DNA of 64,000 bases from Nipponacmea schrenckii. Its lineage: Eukaryota; Mollusca; Gastropoda; Lottiidae. Made by a program: the position numbers and the translations under genes. Positions 52,319 through 60,227 of this stretch are shown one piece after another (the stretch's first letter is position 1; each line of letters begins with the position of its first letter). Where the stretch lies: NCBI GenBank assembly GCA_030562195.1, contig CM060202.1, positions 15,748,001-15,812,000 of the forward strand, read 5' to 3'. The notes under the pieces are model-generated. The model was given only the letters and a program-made list of their open reading frames with translations, was not told the DNA's origin and ran no database searches.

Positions 52319-53280
52319 GATAAAACTCAGTTGGATAGAATAAATTTATTAATATCACAACTAGACGAAAAAATTACAAAACAAAAATCAGATATTAAAC
52401 AACTGATAGGTAACATTAAACCAGGTATAAATGAGGAAAGATTGAAACAAGAATTATATAATCTTGAAACGAAACTCAATGATGATAATGAACTAACAGA
52501 AATTAAAACCTATATTCAACAACAATTAGTTAATGTAGTTGATAAATCTCAATTACAAAATTTAAATTTATTAATATCCAAATTAGATGATAGAATTACA
52601 AAAGAGAAAATAGATTTGAAACAACTAATAGATAATATTAAACCAGGTATAAGCGAAGAAAAATTAAAACAAGAATTAATTAATCTAGAGACGAAACTTA
52701 ATGATGACAGTAAACTAACAGAAATTAAAACTTATGTTCAACAACAATTAGTTAATGTGATTGATGAAACTCGGTTAGAGAGATTAAGATCATTAATATC
52801 CAAATTAGATGATAGAATTACAAAAAGAGAAAATAGATTTGAAACAACTAATAGATAATATTAAACCAGGTATAAGCGAAGAAAGACTGAAACAAGAATT
52901 ATCTAAATTAGAAACAAATAATAACAACGAGCTAACAGAAATTAAAACCTATATTCAACAACAATTAGTTAATGTAGCCGATAAAACTCAGTTACAAAAT
53001 TTAAATTTATTAATAACCCAATTAGATGATAAAATTACCACACAAAAATCAAATGTAAAACAATTAATAGCTAATATCAAACCAGGTATAAGCGAAGACA
53101 AATTAAAACAAGAATTATCTGATTTAGAAACTAAACTTAATGATAACAATGAACTAACAGAAATTAAAACCTATATCGAACAGCAATAAGCTAATGTAGT
53201 AGATAAAGCACATTTAGAAATATTAAAATCATCCATATCTAAATTAGATAAAAAAAATTGAGTCAAAAGACATAAAAAAT
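52319..53280 (+). repeat. 222-bp (74-residue) tandem repeats in the fibre-like gene
   Basis: Equivalent GATAAAACTCAGTT-type words occur at 52,319, 52,541, 52,763, 52,980 and 53,202. The steps are 222, 222, 217 and 222; the odd step is a two-codon loss plus a one-base gain. Each unit encodes Leu-rich heptads (LISKLDDRIT ... IKPGIS.E.LKQEL ... LETKL) broken by a Pro-Gly, as in segmented viral fibres. Confidence 0.9.
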
Positions 53281-53497
53281 GAAAAGATGTTTAAAGAAAT
53301 TAATATAAAATTTCTACCTCAAGAAACTTATTTTAGTTTACCTTTTAATGATGGTATTTTAGAAAAGTATGGATTTGTTGCAAAATACAAAGGAAAATTA
53401 ATTCACCCATCTAAATTTAAAGCAGTTTTTGAGAGGAGTAACGTTGCAAAATTTGAACTTGCTAATTCAGCAGATCATAATGAAGCGGTTACAATTA

Positions 53498-54583
53498 TTA
53501 ATAAATCCTATTAATTTTTAAGGGTTGATTTGGATAATTTTCATTGTTTAATCTTACTTGAACCCTTTTTATTTTAGGATCTCCAAAGTTGTCACCAGTT
53601 ACTTTAAAAAGGTTGTTGTTGTTCGTTTGTGAATCTGGAAGATTTTTGAAACCAAGTATTAAATATCTTGCTGGTTTTGTGGTATTCGTCACTTGCCATG
53701 TGAAATTCTCCCCTGTGATTGTTATCGATCCAATCGTATTTCTTCTTAAAAATGCTATTTCAATATCTTTTTTCAAACTACTAAGAAGTCTTGTTTCTAC
53801 TTCGATTGTTGGGGTTATTACTGGCACGTATAATTGGATATCGGTTATTTCTAATTTAGCATTTGAATTGTTTTCTCCAAAAAATATTCTATCGTTATTT
53901 ATTAATCTTTGAAGATGGATTTTGAAGGGTAGACCAATGTAAACTTTCCTGTGCTCAAGTAATCCAAAGAGGGGATATAAATTCCAGTTTATGTACGAAC
54001 CCCAGCTATTTCTATCAATAGGTTTATTGTAAAATACAACCCTCTGTTTATAACCTTCATTATTTTGAAATTTGGTTATATTGATCAAATTGTTAACACT
54101 AGTTCTAACTGCTGCCAAGTTGGCGTCTGCTTGTAAATTATCTTCTTGAGATTGTATTTCCCCATCTCCCGTGTCTGGCATCCAACCCGATGCCGTTGTA
54201 TAATTTTTTGGATACAAAAGAGTTTTAAGCATTGTGTCAAACTCACCTGGGTGTTTGATTGTTTCAATTATATTTGAACCGGCTTCTAAAACCATTTCGC
54301 TAAATAAAGAGGGGAAGAAATTGTTCTCCAATGTTACCATCTGTTGGGGAAAACGATTTTGATTGGGGGCCCCATCACTTATTTTGAAATCACAGCGGAA
54401 GTAAGCATCGGAAAGAAGTAACCAATTGGACAACGAATTGATTTCAAATGTGACTCTACCTCCGTCATTAATCTGAGATTTGGACCCAACAGTTTGAGAT
54501 ATAATGATGTAGTCTTCTTTTTTCTTATTGAATGTATATTCTATTGGTTCATAAAGTTGAAAGATCGGATCGAGTTTTGCCAT
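53498..54583 (-). CDS. Polinton major capsid-like protein (double jelly roll type), C-terminally truncated
   Basis: This is the longest intact frame of the element, 361 codons from MAKLDPIFQL to a TAA at 53,498. The N-terminal half has the pattern of Polinton/adintovirus hexon-like capsid proteins: WLLLSDAYFRCDFKI (~residue 53), then TLENNFFPSLFSEMVLEAGS (~residue 84), then HPGEFDTMLKTLLYP. The second half has a strand-rich ETRLLSSLKKDIEIAF and LILGFKNLP. It stops at NNENYPNQPLKIN, a position where family members continue by one to two hundred residues, so the last part of the second jelly roll is lost. It lies two bases downstream of the small gene at 54,586-54,880. A different jelly-roll virion protein is the main alternative. 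Confidence 0.6.
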   Translation of the reverse strand: MAKLDPIFQLYEPIEYTFNKKKEDYIIISQTVGSKSQINDGGRVTFEINSLSNWLLLSDAYFRCDFKISDGAPNQNRFPQQMVTLENNFFPSLFSEMVLEAGSNIIETIKHPGEFDTMLKTLLYPKNYTTASGWMPDTGDGEIQSQEDNLQADANLAAVRTSVNNLINITKFQNNEGYKQRVVFYNKPIDRNSWGSYINWNLYPLFGLLEHRKVYIGLPFKIHLQRLINNDRIFFGENNSNAKLEITDIQLYVPVITPTIEVETRLLSSLKKDIEIAFLRRNTIGSITITGENFTWQVTNTTKPARYLILGFKNLPDSQTNNNNLFKVTGDNFGDPKIKRVQVRLNNENYPNQPLKINRIY

Positions 54584-54585
54584 TT

Positions 54586-54880
54586 TTAATAAGAGGATTT
54601 AGGCTTTACCAACACCTTAAATCCTTGGCCTTGTTTCGCTTTTTGTCTAAGTTCTCTTATTTTGCGCAATTCATCTAATTCATTTTTTTGTTGGACAGAT
54701 TTGCTAATTGAACTCGCTGCCTGCCCGACTGATGAAATCGCTTTTTGCCCCCGAGGATATAAGGTCTTTGTTTTTAGTTACAAAGGATGTAACCTTTGGT
54801 ATAAGGGACATCAATCCAGAGAAGAACCCATCTCCAGTGTAATTGAACTTTTCCTTTTCATGCTTTAAAATCAATCCCAT
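54586..54880 (-). pseudogene. Small amphipathic virion-type protein upstream of the capsid gene, frameshifted
   Basis: The likely start is MGLILKHEKEKF (54,880). An amphipathic Gly/Ser-rich helix follows (GDGFFSGLMSLIPKV), then SFVTKNKDLISSGAKSDFIS. After a one-base shift near 54,720-54,735 the other frame runs SKSVQQKNELDELRKIREL to KVLVKPKSSY and a stop at 54,586-54,588. It would be about 97 codons if in one frame. Its place just before the capsid gene and its amphipathic helix recall minor membrane-active capsid proteins, such as the position of adenovirus pVI. That function is inference; no homology can be shown from here. Confidence 0.5.
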
Positions 54881-55439
54881 ATTTTTAATAGAGTAGATTT
54901 GATAAAACAACAAAAGAATTTAATTATAAAATCAATACTGATAGTGATACCATGTAGAAATACATTATATACATTCATAATACAACATGGTTTTAAACAC
55001 ATTGATTATTATTAATAACTTCTCAATTGCGCATGATCGAAAAGCGTACTATCAGTACGGGTCCTTAGTTACCAACTGTTTGTTATTTGGTTGCTATTCA
55101 TAACATGTTACGTCAGTTGCGGATGTTGTTGTTCTATTCAACTGCGCATGATCGAAAAGCGTACTATCAGTACGGGTCCTTAGTTACCAACTGTTTATGT
55201 TGTTAGGTAAAACTGTGAAGTTAATTAACTTTTATTAATCAAACACGTGTGCCACTGTATTATTGATTTTGACGTCTGTGAATATTCGCCACGTAACCTG
55301 AAATATAAAATGGAATAATCTATATAAATTTATATCCAATATTTTTCTGTTAAATATAGTGTAAGATTATTTTAGTTTATTGAATAAAAATATTGACACG
55401 AACTTACCTGAACAAAATTCTTTGAAACACTAAACCTTC
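54881..55439. promoter_or_regulatory. Intergenic region with duplicated 56-bp block
   Basis: Two near-identical 56-bp copies (55,026-55,081 and 55,141-55,196) carry GCGCATGATCGAAAAGCGTA and CTATCAGTACGGGTCCTTAG; CGTACT-ATC-AGTACG is a short palindrome within. The region lies upstream of the amphipathic/capsid gene pair and downstream of the gene at 55,440. On the - strand, a polyadenylation-type CAATAAA for the latter occurs near 55,380. A promoter role for the duplicated block is inference. Confidence 0.5.
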
Positions 55440-56076
55440 TTATTTCCAAAAATTTCTCTGTTCAGGATTAGATTTAAAACCTTGATTAATTTTTGGTAAC
55501 ATTCCAAGCATTTTCGAAATTGGTAATTTTAAATTTTGTAATTTTTTATATTGTGTACAAATCTTAGCAAGCTTGAGACCAAGTTAGTGAAATAGATAAT
55601 TTTTCCTTTACGAATGATTCAAATGTTTTAAAATTTAACAAGTAAAGTTTCTCCAACCACAGTCCATATGTAACATATGATTTGATTGTTCGTGACTGAT
55701 TTTGTTTCACGAAGGTATCACAATGAATTAATTTTTGTTTAATGATATCATTATCATTAACACCTGCATCAAAATTTCCAATTTCCGGAACACTTTCAAT
55801 TTCACCAAGTAAAGTTTTTAGTTTTTTAAAAAAATCCTCACAGGTGGGTGGGTTTTATTGGTGATAGTTAATATTTTTTGTTTTTTTTTTTCAGTTTTTT
55901 AATATTGTTCTTATGGAACAATTCTGCACTTTGTCGTCCTTCTAATAACATTTTTTCTCTCAAATCGTGAAAATGTCCCAATTGTTCCGTGAGGTAAGAT
56001 ATATGTAAATCAATGCTGATCTTAATGTCCAAATCTTCTGAATTATCTCCATCAATTTCCATATTTTCCACGGACA
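55440..56076 (-). CDS. Unknown Polinton gene under a heat-shock-type promoter (broken or spliced)
   Basis: The start MSVENMEIDGDNSEDL lies 78 bases downstream of a TATA-like box. The first 69 codons end in a Lys-rich tail (IKKLKKKNKKY) and a stop at 55,868. From ~55,845 another frame reads CEDFFKKLKTLLGEIESV, then TIKSYVTYGLWLEKLYLLNF and SISLTWSQAC. A one-base shift at ~55,570 then leads to KICTQYKKLQNL ... NPEQRNFWK and a stop at 55,440-55,442. The parts could be joined by an intron or be broken by frameshifts at A runs; I cannot decide. It is acidic at the N terminus, helical and has no signal peptide. I do not recognise the family. Confidence 0.5.
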
Positions 56077-56153
56077 TAATATTAACTAATATTAACTGAA
56101 ACACACTCCACGTATGAGAATGATAAACTGAGACTAGCGGTCTTACTCGCCTG

Positions 56154-56211
56154 TATATTTAAACTATTGCGCAATCAATATAATTCCAGAATGTTCCAGA
56201 ATGTTCTAGAA
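56154..56211 (-). promoter_or_regulatory. Perfect six-unit heat-shock element plus TATA box
   Basis: TTCCAGAATGTTCCAGAATG then TTCTAGAA (56,184-56,211) is six alternating TTC/GAA pentamers with exact two-base spacing, the high-affinity site of a heat-shock factor trimer pair. On the - strand, a TTTAAATATA box (56,154-56,163) lies 20 bases downstream and the ATG of the unknown gene at 56,076 follows. This is the layout of a heat-shock gene promoter. Confidence 0.85.
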
Positions 56212-56373
56212 TCCCGTTTTGATTAGCTGATATTAATATGTAGGAATTTCTCGAAGAATATTGTTAACATAACCGGGAAATAAAATCAATATTTTTTTTT
56301 TGTTCAAGAGGTGTATTGTTAGAGAGCAAATATTGATTATATAATATAGCAGACGAATTTATTTATTAAATAT

Positions 56374-56444
56374 CTTGAGTTTAGTTAGAAATTTTTAAAT
56401 GTCTCCTGATCCGAAATAGGTTTTAGGGGAGTGAAATGAAGTGT
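56374..56444 (-). repeat. Older, diverged copy of the TIR-internal PLA2 start region
   Basis: Just inside the right TIR, the - strand reads CACTCCCCTAAAACCTATTT, CGGATCAGGAGACATTTAAA and TTTCTAACTAAACT. This matches part of the TIR itself (CACTCCCCTACAACTTATTT, GGATCAGGGGACATTC, CTCTAACTAAACT) in the same orientation. The right end therefore holds two tandem, unequal copies, the inner one strongly diverged. Confidence 0.8.
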
Positions 56445-56446
56445 TA

Positions 56447-56785
56447 AAGTGCAGCAGCATCAACTCTATTAACAGGTTCTTCACCTGGTTTTGGATTATC
56501 ATTTTCATCTAGTCGTAAATCTAACCTTGTTCCCGGTCCAGTGTAATTATGACCTGGAAGATGTTTCTCACCTTTATATTTAGCCCATGCAAAACCTGGA
56601 AGTTTAGTTAGAGATTTCTGAATGTCCCCTGATCCAAAATAAGTTGTAGGGGAGTGAATGTTTATAAAAGACATTTTTTGGTCTATTTATTCTAAAAAGT
56701 CATAGAGTATTTAGATATCCGGTAGACCGGAGTGAAGCAAAGCGAAATGGAGGGATGCCGGATATCTAAATACTCTAATACTACT
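56447..56785 (-). repeat. Right terminal inverted repeat of the Polinton (339 bp)
   Basis: Reverse complement of 49,262-49,600. It holds a 76-codon open frame (56,444-56,674) with the first half of the PLA2 domain, without the stop of the left copy, ending at VDAAAL just before the catalytic His-Asp. The TIR edge cuts the domain there, so this copy cannot encode an enzyme. Confidence 0.92.
56703..56777. other. 20-bp-stem palindrome in the right TIR
   Basis: TAGAGTATTTAGATATCCGG (56,703-56,722) is inverted at 56,758-56,777 around a 35-base loop. The loop is in the same orientation relative to the element end as in the left TIR, with one base different. Confidence 0.9.
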
Positions 56786-57491
56786 AACACCATATCCTCC
56801 CCGCTTGTACTTCTATTTAATAAGTCCTTGGAAAATGGAATATTCCCGAAACAGTGGAAGATAGCAAATGTCGTGCCTGTGTCCAAGATGGGAAAACCAT
56901 GGCTACCTATGGCTACCATGGCTAAACTATTTGAAAGAATCTTGTTCAAGCATTTGCATAACTATTTCCATTCAAATAAGCTTTTATATGTCCTTCAATC
57001 GGGCTTTAGACCCAAGCATTCGACCCATCACCAACTTCTAGAAATCTATCATGACATCGTCACTGCTTTTAATGACCATAAACTATCTTGCTATGTCTTT
57101 TTCGACATTTCTAAAGCATTTGATAGAGTATACCATCCAGGTCTCTTGCATAAACTACGTTCGTACGGTTTGGGTAACTTAGCACTAAACTGGCTATCCA
57201 GTTACATCAGCAACCGTTGTCAATCGGTCACAATTAACGGAACTAGCTCGGCCACCACCACCTTACGGTCTGGTGTGCCACAAGGATCTGTATTGGGACC
57301 TTTCTTGTTTTTAGTCTATATTAATGATATACATGATACACTTTTCTATTGCACCTTTTTTTGTTTTTGAGATTTTGATAATAACCTATAATGTTGTATG
57401 AAATCATGGAGATGGTACCTTTTGTAAGTTTTTATAACTTTTACCAAATCCTTTTACAAATTGTAATAAAATATGTTTAAACTAAAAGAAA
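56786..57491 (+). pseudogene. 5'-truncated LINE, second part (reverse transcriptase core and tail)
   Basis: It continues the LINE of 48,563-49,255 after the Polinton: SPLVLLFNKSLENGIFPKQW, KLFERIL, LQSGFRPKHST, VFFDISKAFDRVYH, ALNWLSSYISNR, GVPQGSVLGPFLFLVYINDI. These are the standard RT motifs of a CR1/Jockey-type LINE. A short deletion has removed residues between VVPV and the KLFERIL motif. After INDI (~57,330) the frame is replaced by tail sequence, so the catalytic YADD box and C-terminal part are deleted. The tail has an AATAAAAT signal (~57,464), then A-rich sequence and the target copy AAAAGGCGTA (57,492-57,501). Confidence 0.85.
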
Positions 57492-57501
57492 AAAAGGCGT
57501 A
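57492..57501. repeat. LINE target-site duplication, right copy (AAAAGGCGTA)
   Basis: Matches 48,553-48,562. The pair defines the LINE insertion that surrounds the Polinton. Confidence 0.75.
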
Positions 57502-57623
57502 AGGTAATGACATACAAGAGGGCCTCAAAGCTATGGGGCGAAATGTCGAATGCCAAGCACAGTGCTCTTTTCAGCTCAAGTATGCTTTTTATATTCGAAT
57601 GCAGTCAGCCATGGATTCTTAAA

Positions 57624-57930
57624 CAGGTACGTTAGGTTAAGGTAAGACACGACTGCAATGTTGCGGTATTTCTTGATCAGGTACGTAAGATTCAGGTAAG
57701 ACCACAATGGGTCGCTCAGGTACGCTCGGTTTTTGTATGACAACAATGTATTATTGCACTATTTCTGTCAGGCTGGTTAGGTTCAATAAGACATCACTGT
57801 ATTTTTGTAGTATTTATTTTTTTCAGGGAGGTTAGGTTTTAATAAAGACACCACTATATTGTTGCACTATTTCTTTATCAGGTAGATTAGGTTAAGGTTA
57901 GACACCACTATATTGTTGCTCTGTTTCCTG
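57624..57930. repeat. Diverged ~55-bp tandem repeat (about 6 units)
   Basis: Units begin CAGGTACGTTAGGTTAAGGT, CAGGTACGTAAGATT, CAGGTACGCTCGG, CAGGCTGGTTAGG, CAGGGAGGTTAGG and CAGGTAGATTAGG. Each is followed by AAGACACCACTATATTGTTG-like and CACTATTTCT-like words. Confidence 0.75.
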
Positions 57931-58782
57931 AGGGAGACACCGTCTTCATTAGCCCATAAGGTGCAGAAGAGTAGGACGTAAAACTCCATTCATTTCATTT
58001 CATTTCCTGAGGTAGACGCCTTGCAAATGAATTGGATTGTGTCCCTTTTATCTCATGATGACGAGAAAAGTTACCCCCTTAATTTCATTAGTAGTCGAAA
58101 CTAGGACCTTCCAAAGGAAAGGACGACGTGTCTATTGACAAGGATGTAACTGTGTGATAGATAACGTTGTAGCTTAAGAGGTAAATTTGCTCTTGTCATG
58201 TTAGTAAAAATGATATTGTCCCTCATTAAATTAATGATGTTTTGCACGTAACGAAAAGGGAAGCCGGTAAGATGCTGTCAGCATTATCCCTTACGGTGAT
58301 CTATTTGCATTTAGTACCGTTAATAGCATGCTTCGATCACTGACTGCTTGACTAAAATTACTTCCTATAACAAGTACTTTTTACTGTTAAATATAAATAA
58401 TGTATAATGCATCAATTTATTTACAGTACATTGTAGATGAATAATAAATGCTTTGTTTACAGGTTGTCAAGGAGATCCGACTATCATTGGACCGTTCAAT
58501 CAATAATAATAATTCCTCAACGCAACTGTTATTAGAATTGTTCGATTGTTCTGCATTGGATTTTTACTAACATCACCAACAATGAAAAAGGTAATAGTCT
58601 AAATTTAATCTGCCAAAAGTAAGTCAGTCTTCTTCAAAGGGCTAAGCTATCCTCGATTCTGCAAACTGGCCAAGAGTATCTTTATTTTCGTCAGCAAGGG
58701 AGAATACAATCAGTCAATCTGAGCCAACCGAGATGGGAAATTTAGCTGCTATGGTGGCTGTCAATTGTTCTTATTTAATTTT
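57931..58782. other. Spacer, no gene recognised
   Basis: No open frame of note and no repeat recognised. Confidence 0.5.
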
Positions 58783-60153
58783 TATACGCCCACATGAAAT
58801 GGGGGGCATATATTGTCGTCACCCATGTCCGTCCGTCCGTCGGTCCGTCGGTCCGTCCGTCCGTCTGTCCACAATTGCTCGTAAACACTCTACAAGGTGC
58901 AATTCTTGACGGATTAAGATGAATGTTTATTAATATGAGTGTTTATGATCACGCAAGGATGAACCCTATTGAAAATCAGCGAAATCGGAAAACATTTAGT
59001 ATGAGTACTTGTCCTTGTTCTTGAATGGCTCCTAAACACTCTACAACGTGCAATTCTTTACTGATTTTGATGAAATTTGGTGTGAAAGTATGTTATAACT
59101 CAAGGATAAACCCTATTGAAAATCAGCGAAATCGAAAAACATTTAGTATGAGTTATTGCCATTGTTTTTTAAAATCGCGTTCAATTTTAGATTGTAAACA
59201 CTCTACAATGCACAATTATTATTAAAACTTGCTGAAATTGTTTAATATCACCAAAGGATGAACCCTATTGAAAATCAAATATATTTTTGCCCTTGCTTTA
59301 TTAAATGTGTTCGATTTTTTCCTTGTAAACACTCTACAAGTCGAAACGTAACTTATCATGAGTATTTGTAATAACCTAATGATGAAACTTATTGAAAAAT
59401 ATTAAGTATTTAGTTATTGCCCTTTTTTTTTTGAAACGCGCCAAAATTTTTAGCTTGTAAACCCTCTAGAAGGCACAATGATTTACAGATTTTGACAAAA
59501 TGTGCTGAAATTGTTAATAATCACTAAAGGATGAAAATAAGAAATATCACATAATATTTGATTGCCCTTGTTCTTTCAAATTATTTCAATTTTTTGGCTC
59601 ATAAACACTCTGCAAGTCACATTTCTTGACTGATTTTAACGGAACTTGGCATGAGTATGTTGAATCACCTAAACATGAACCCTATTGAAAATCAGAGAAT
59701 TTCTAAAAATATTTAATATAAAGTATTGCTCTGTTTTTTTTAAAAAAGCATCAAAGTTTCAGCTTGTAAACACTTTAGAAGGCACAATGCTTTACAGATT
59801 TTGACAGAACTTGCTGAAATTTTAATTATCATTCAAGGATGAACCCTATTGAAAAGAAATATCACAAAATATTTAATATGAATTATTTTCCTTGTTCTTT
59901 AAACATGTACGGATTTTGATTAATTTAGTTGAAATTGTTTGTTATCACCCAAGAGTGAACCCTTTTAACAATCAAAAATACTGAAAATCTAAAATGAATT
60001 ATTGGCTTGTTATAAGGTATAATTCTTGACTGATTTTAAGGAAACTTAGTAATATTGTACATTTATCACCCTAGAAAAGAAGTATATGTATATTTTATTT
60101 TTTAAATCAATGCTGCCAGTGGGCGTATATTACCTTGCCTGGCAAGCTATCTT
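58783..60153 (-). mobile_element. Pearl-type element, copy J (type 1 core)
   Basis: 3' hairpin (TATACGCCCACATGAAATGG), a GTCCGTCCGTCCGTCGGTCC-type run, about eight type 1 monomers (TCAAGGATAAACCCTATTGA, TGTAAACACTCTACAA, TTATTGCCCTTG) and the 5' end (CTGCCAGTGGGCGTATATTA then CCTTGCCTGGCAAGCTATCT). It lies 74 bases from copy K in the same orientation. Confidence 0.8.
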
Positions 60154-60227
60154 CTAGCTAAAATGATCTGATCGTTGAGGGAGTGTTTGAATTGTGTCAT
60201 CAAGTTGCCTTTTGTCGGTCAATTTTT

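Larger units (their letters stand above)
50954..53514 (+). pseudogene. Fibre-like coiled-coil virion protein, broken and interrupted
   Basis: The start MANKFGLGN follows PRO by 5 bases. After ~25 codons (ending KFKPYV) the frame is lost in about 1 kb of unrelated DNA. It resumes at ~52,065 with VDQTGDTLQGDIDMNNFKIT, a motif common at the base of phage and virus fibre proteins (GDxxxGxxxMNNxxITNL). Five 74-residue coiled-coil repeats follow, then a possible head domain from ~53,287 (NIKFLPQETYFSLPF). Breaks are frameshifts at ~52,285, ~52,826 and ~53,256 and a TAA at 53,187. The frame ends at 53,514, running into the tail of the opposite-strand capsid gene. A trimeric attachment fibre is the likely role, inferred from motif and repeats only. 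Confidence 0.6.
49262..56785. mobile_element. Polinton/Maverick (adintovirus-like) element, internally deleted
   Basis: 7,524 bp with 339-bp TIRs starting AGTAGTATTAGAG and a 6-bp target duplication, inserted in a LINE reverse transcriptase. The + strand carries PLA2-integrase, an adenain-like protease and a fibre-like coiled-coil gene. The - strand carries an unknown gene with a heat-shock promoter, a small amphipathic protein and a truncated capsid protein. Integrase plus adenain-like protease plus jelly-roll capsid is the hallmark set of Polintons. No DNA polymerase B, packaging ATPase or penton is present, and autonomous elements are about twice this length or more. It is therefore a defective, probably once virus-like, copy. 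I describe the breaks and do not reconstruct any product. Confidence 0.9.

Noticed and set aside
53589..53912. 107-codon + strand open frame
   Set aside because: It is the complementary shadow of the capsid-like gene on the - strand.
49262..56785. A complete, replication-competent virus
   Set aside because: Polymerase, ATPase and penton are missing, the capsid gene is truncated and every + strand gene is broken, so this copy is defective. No repaired sequence is given.
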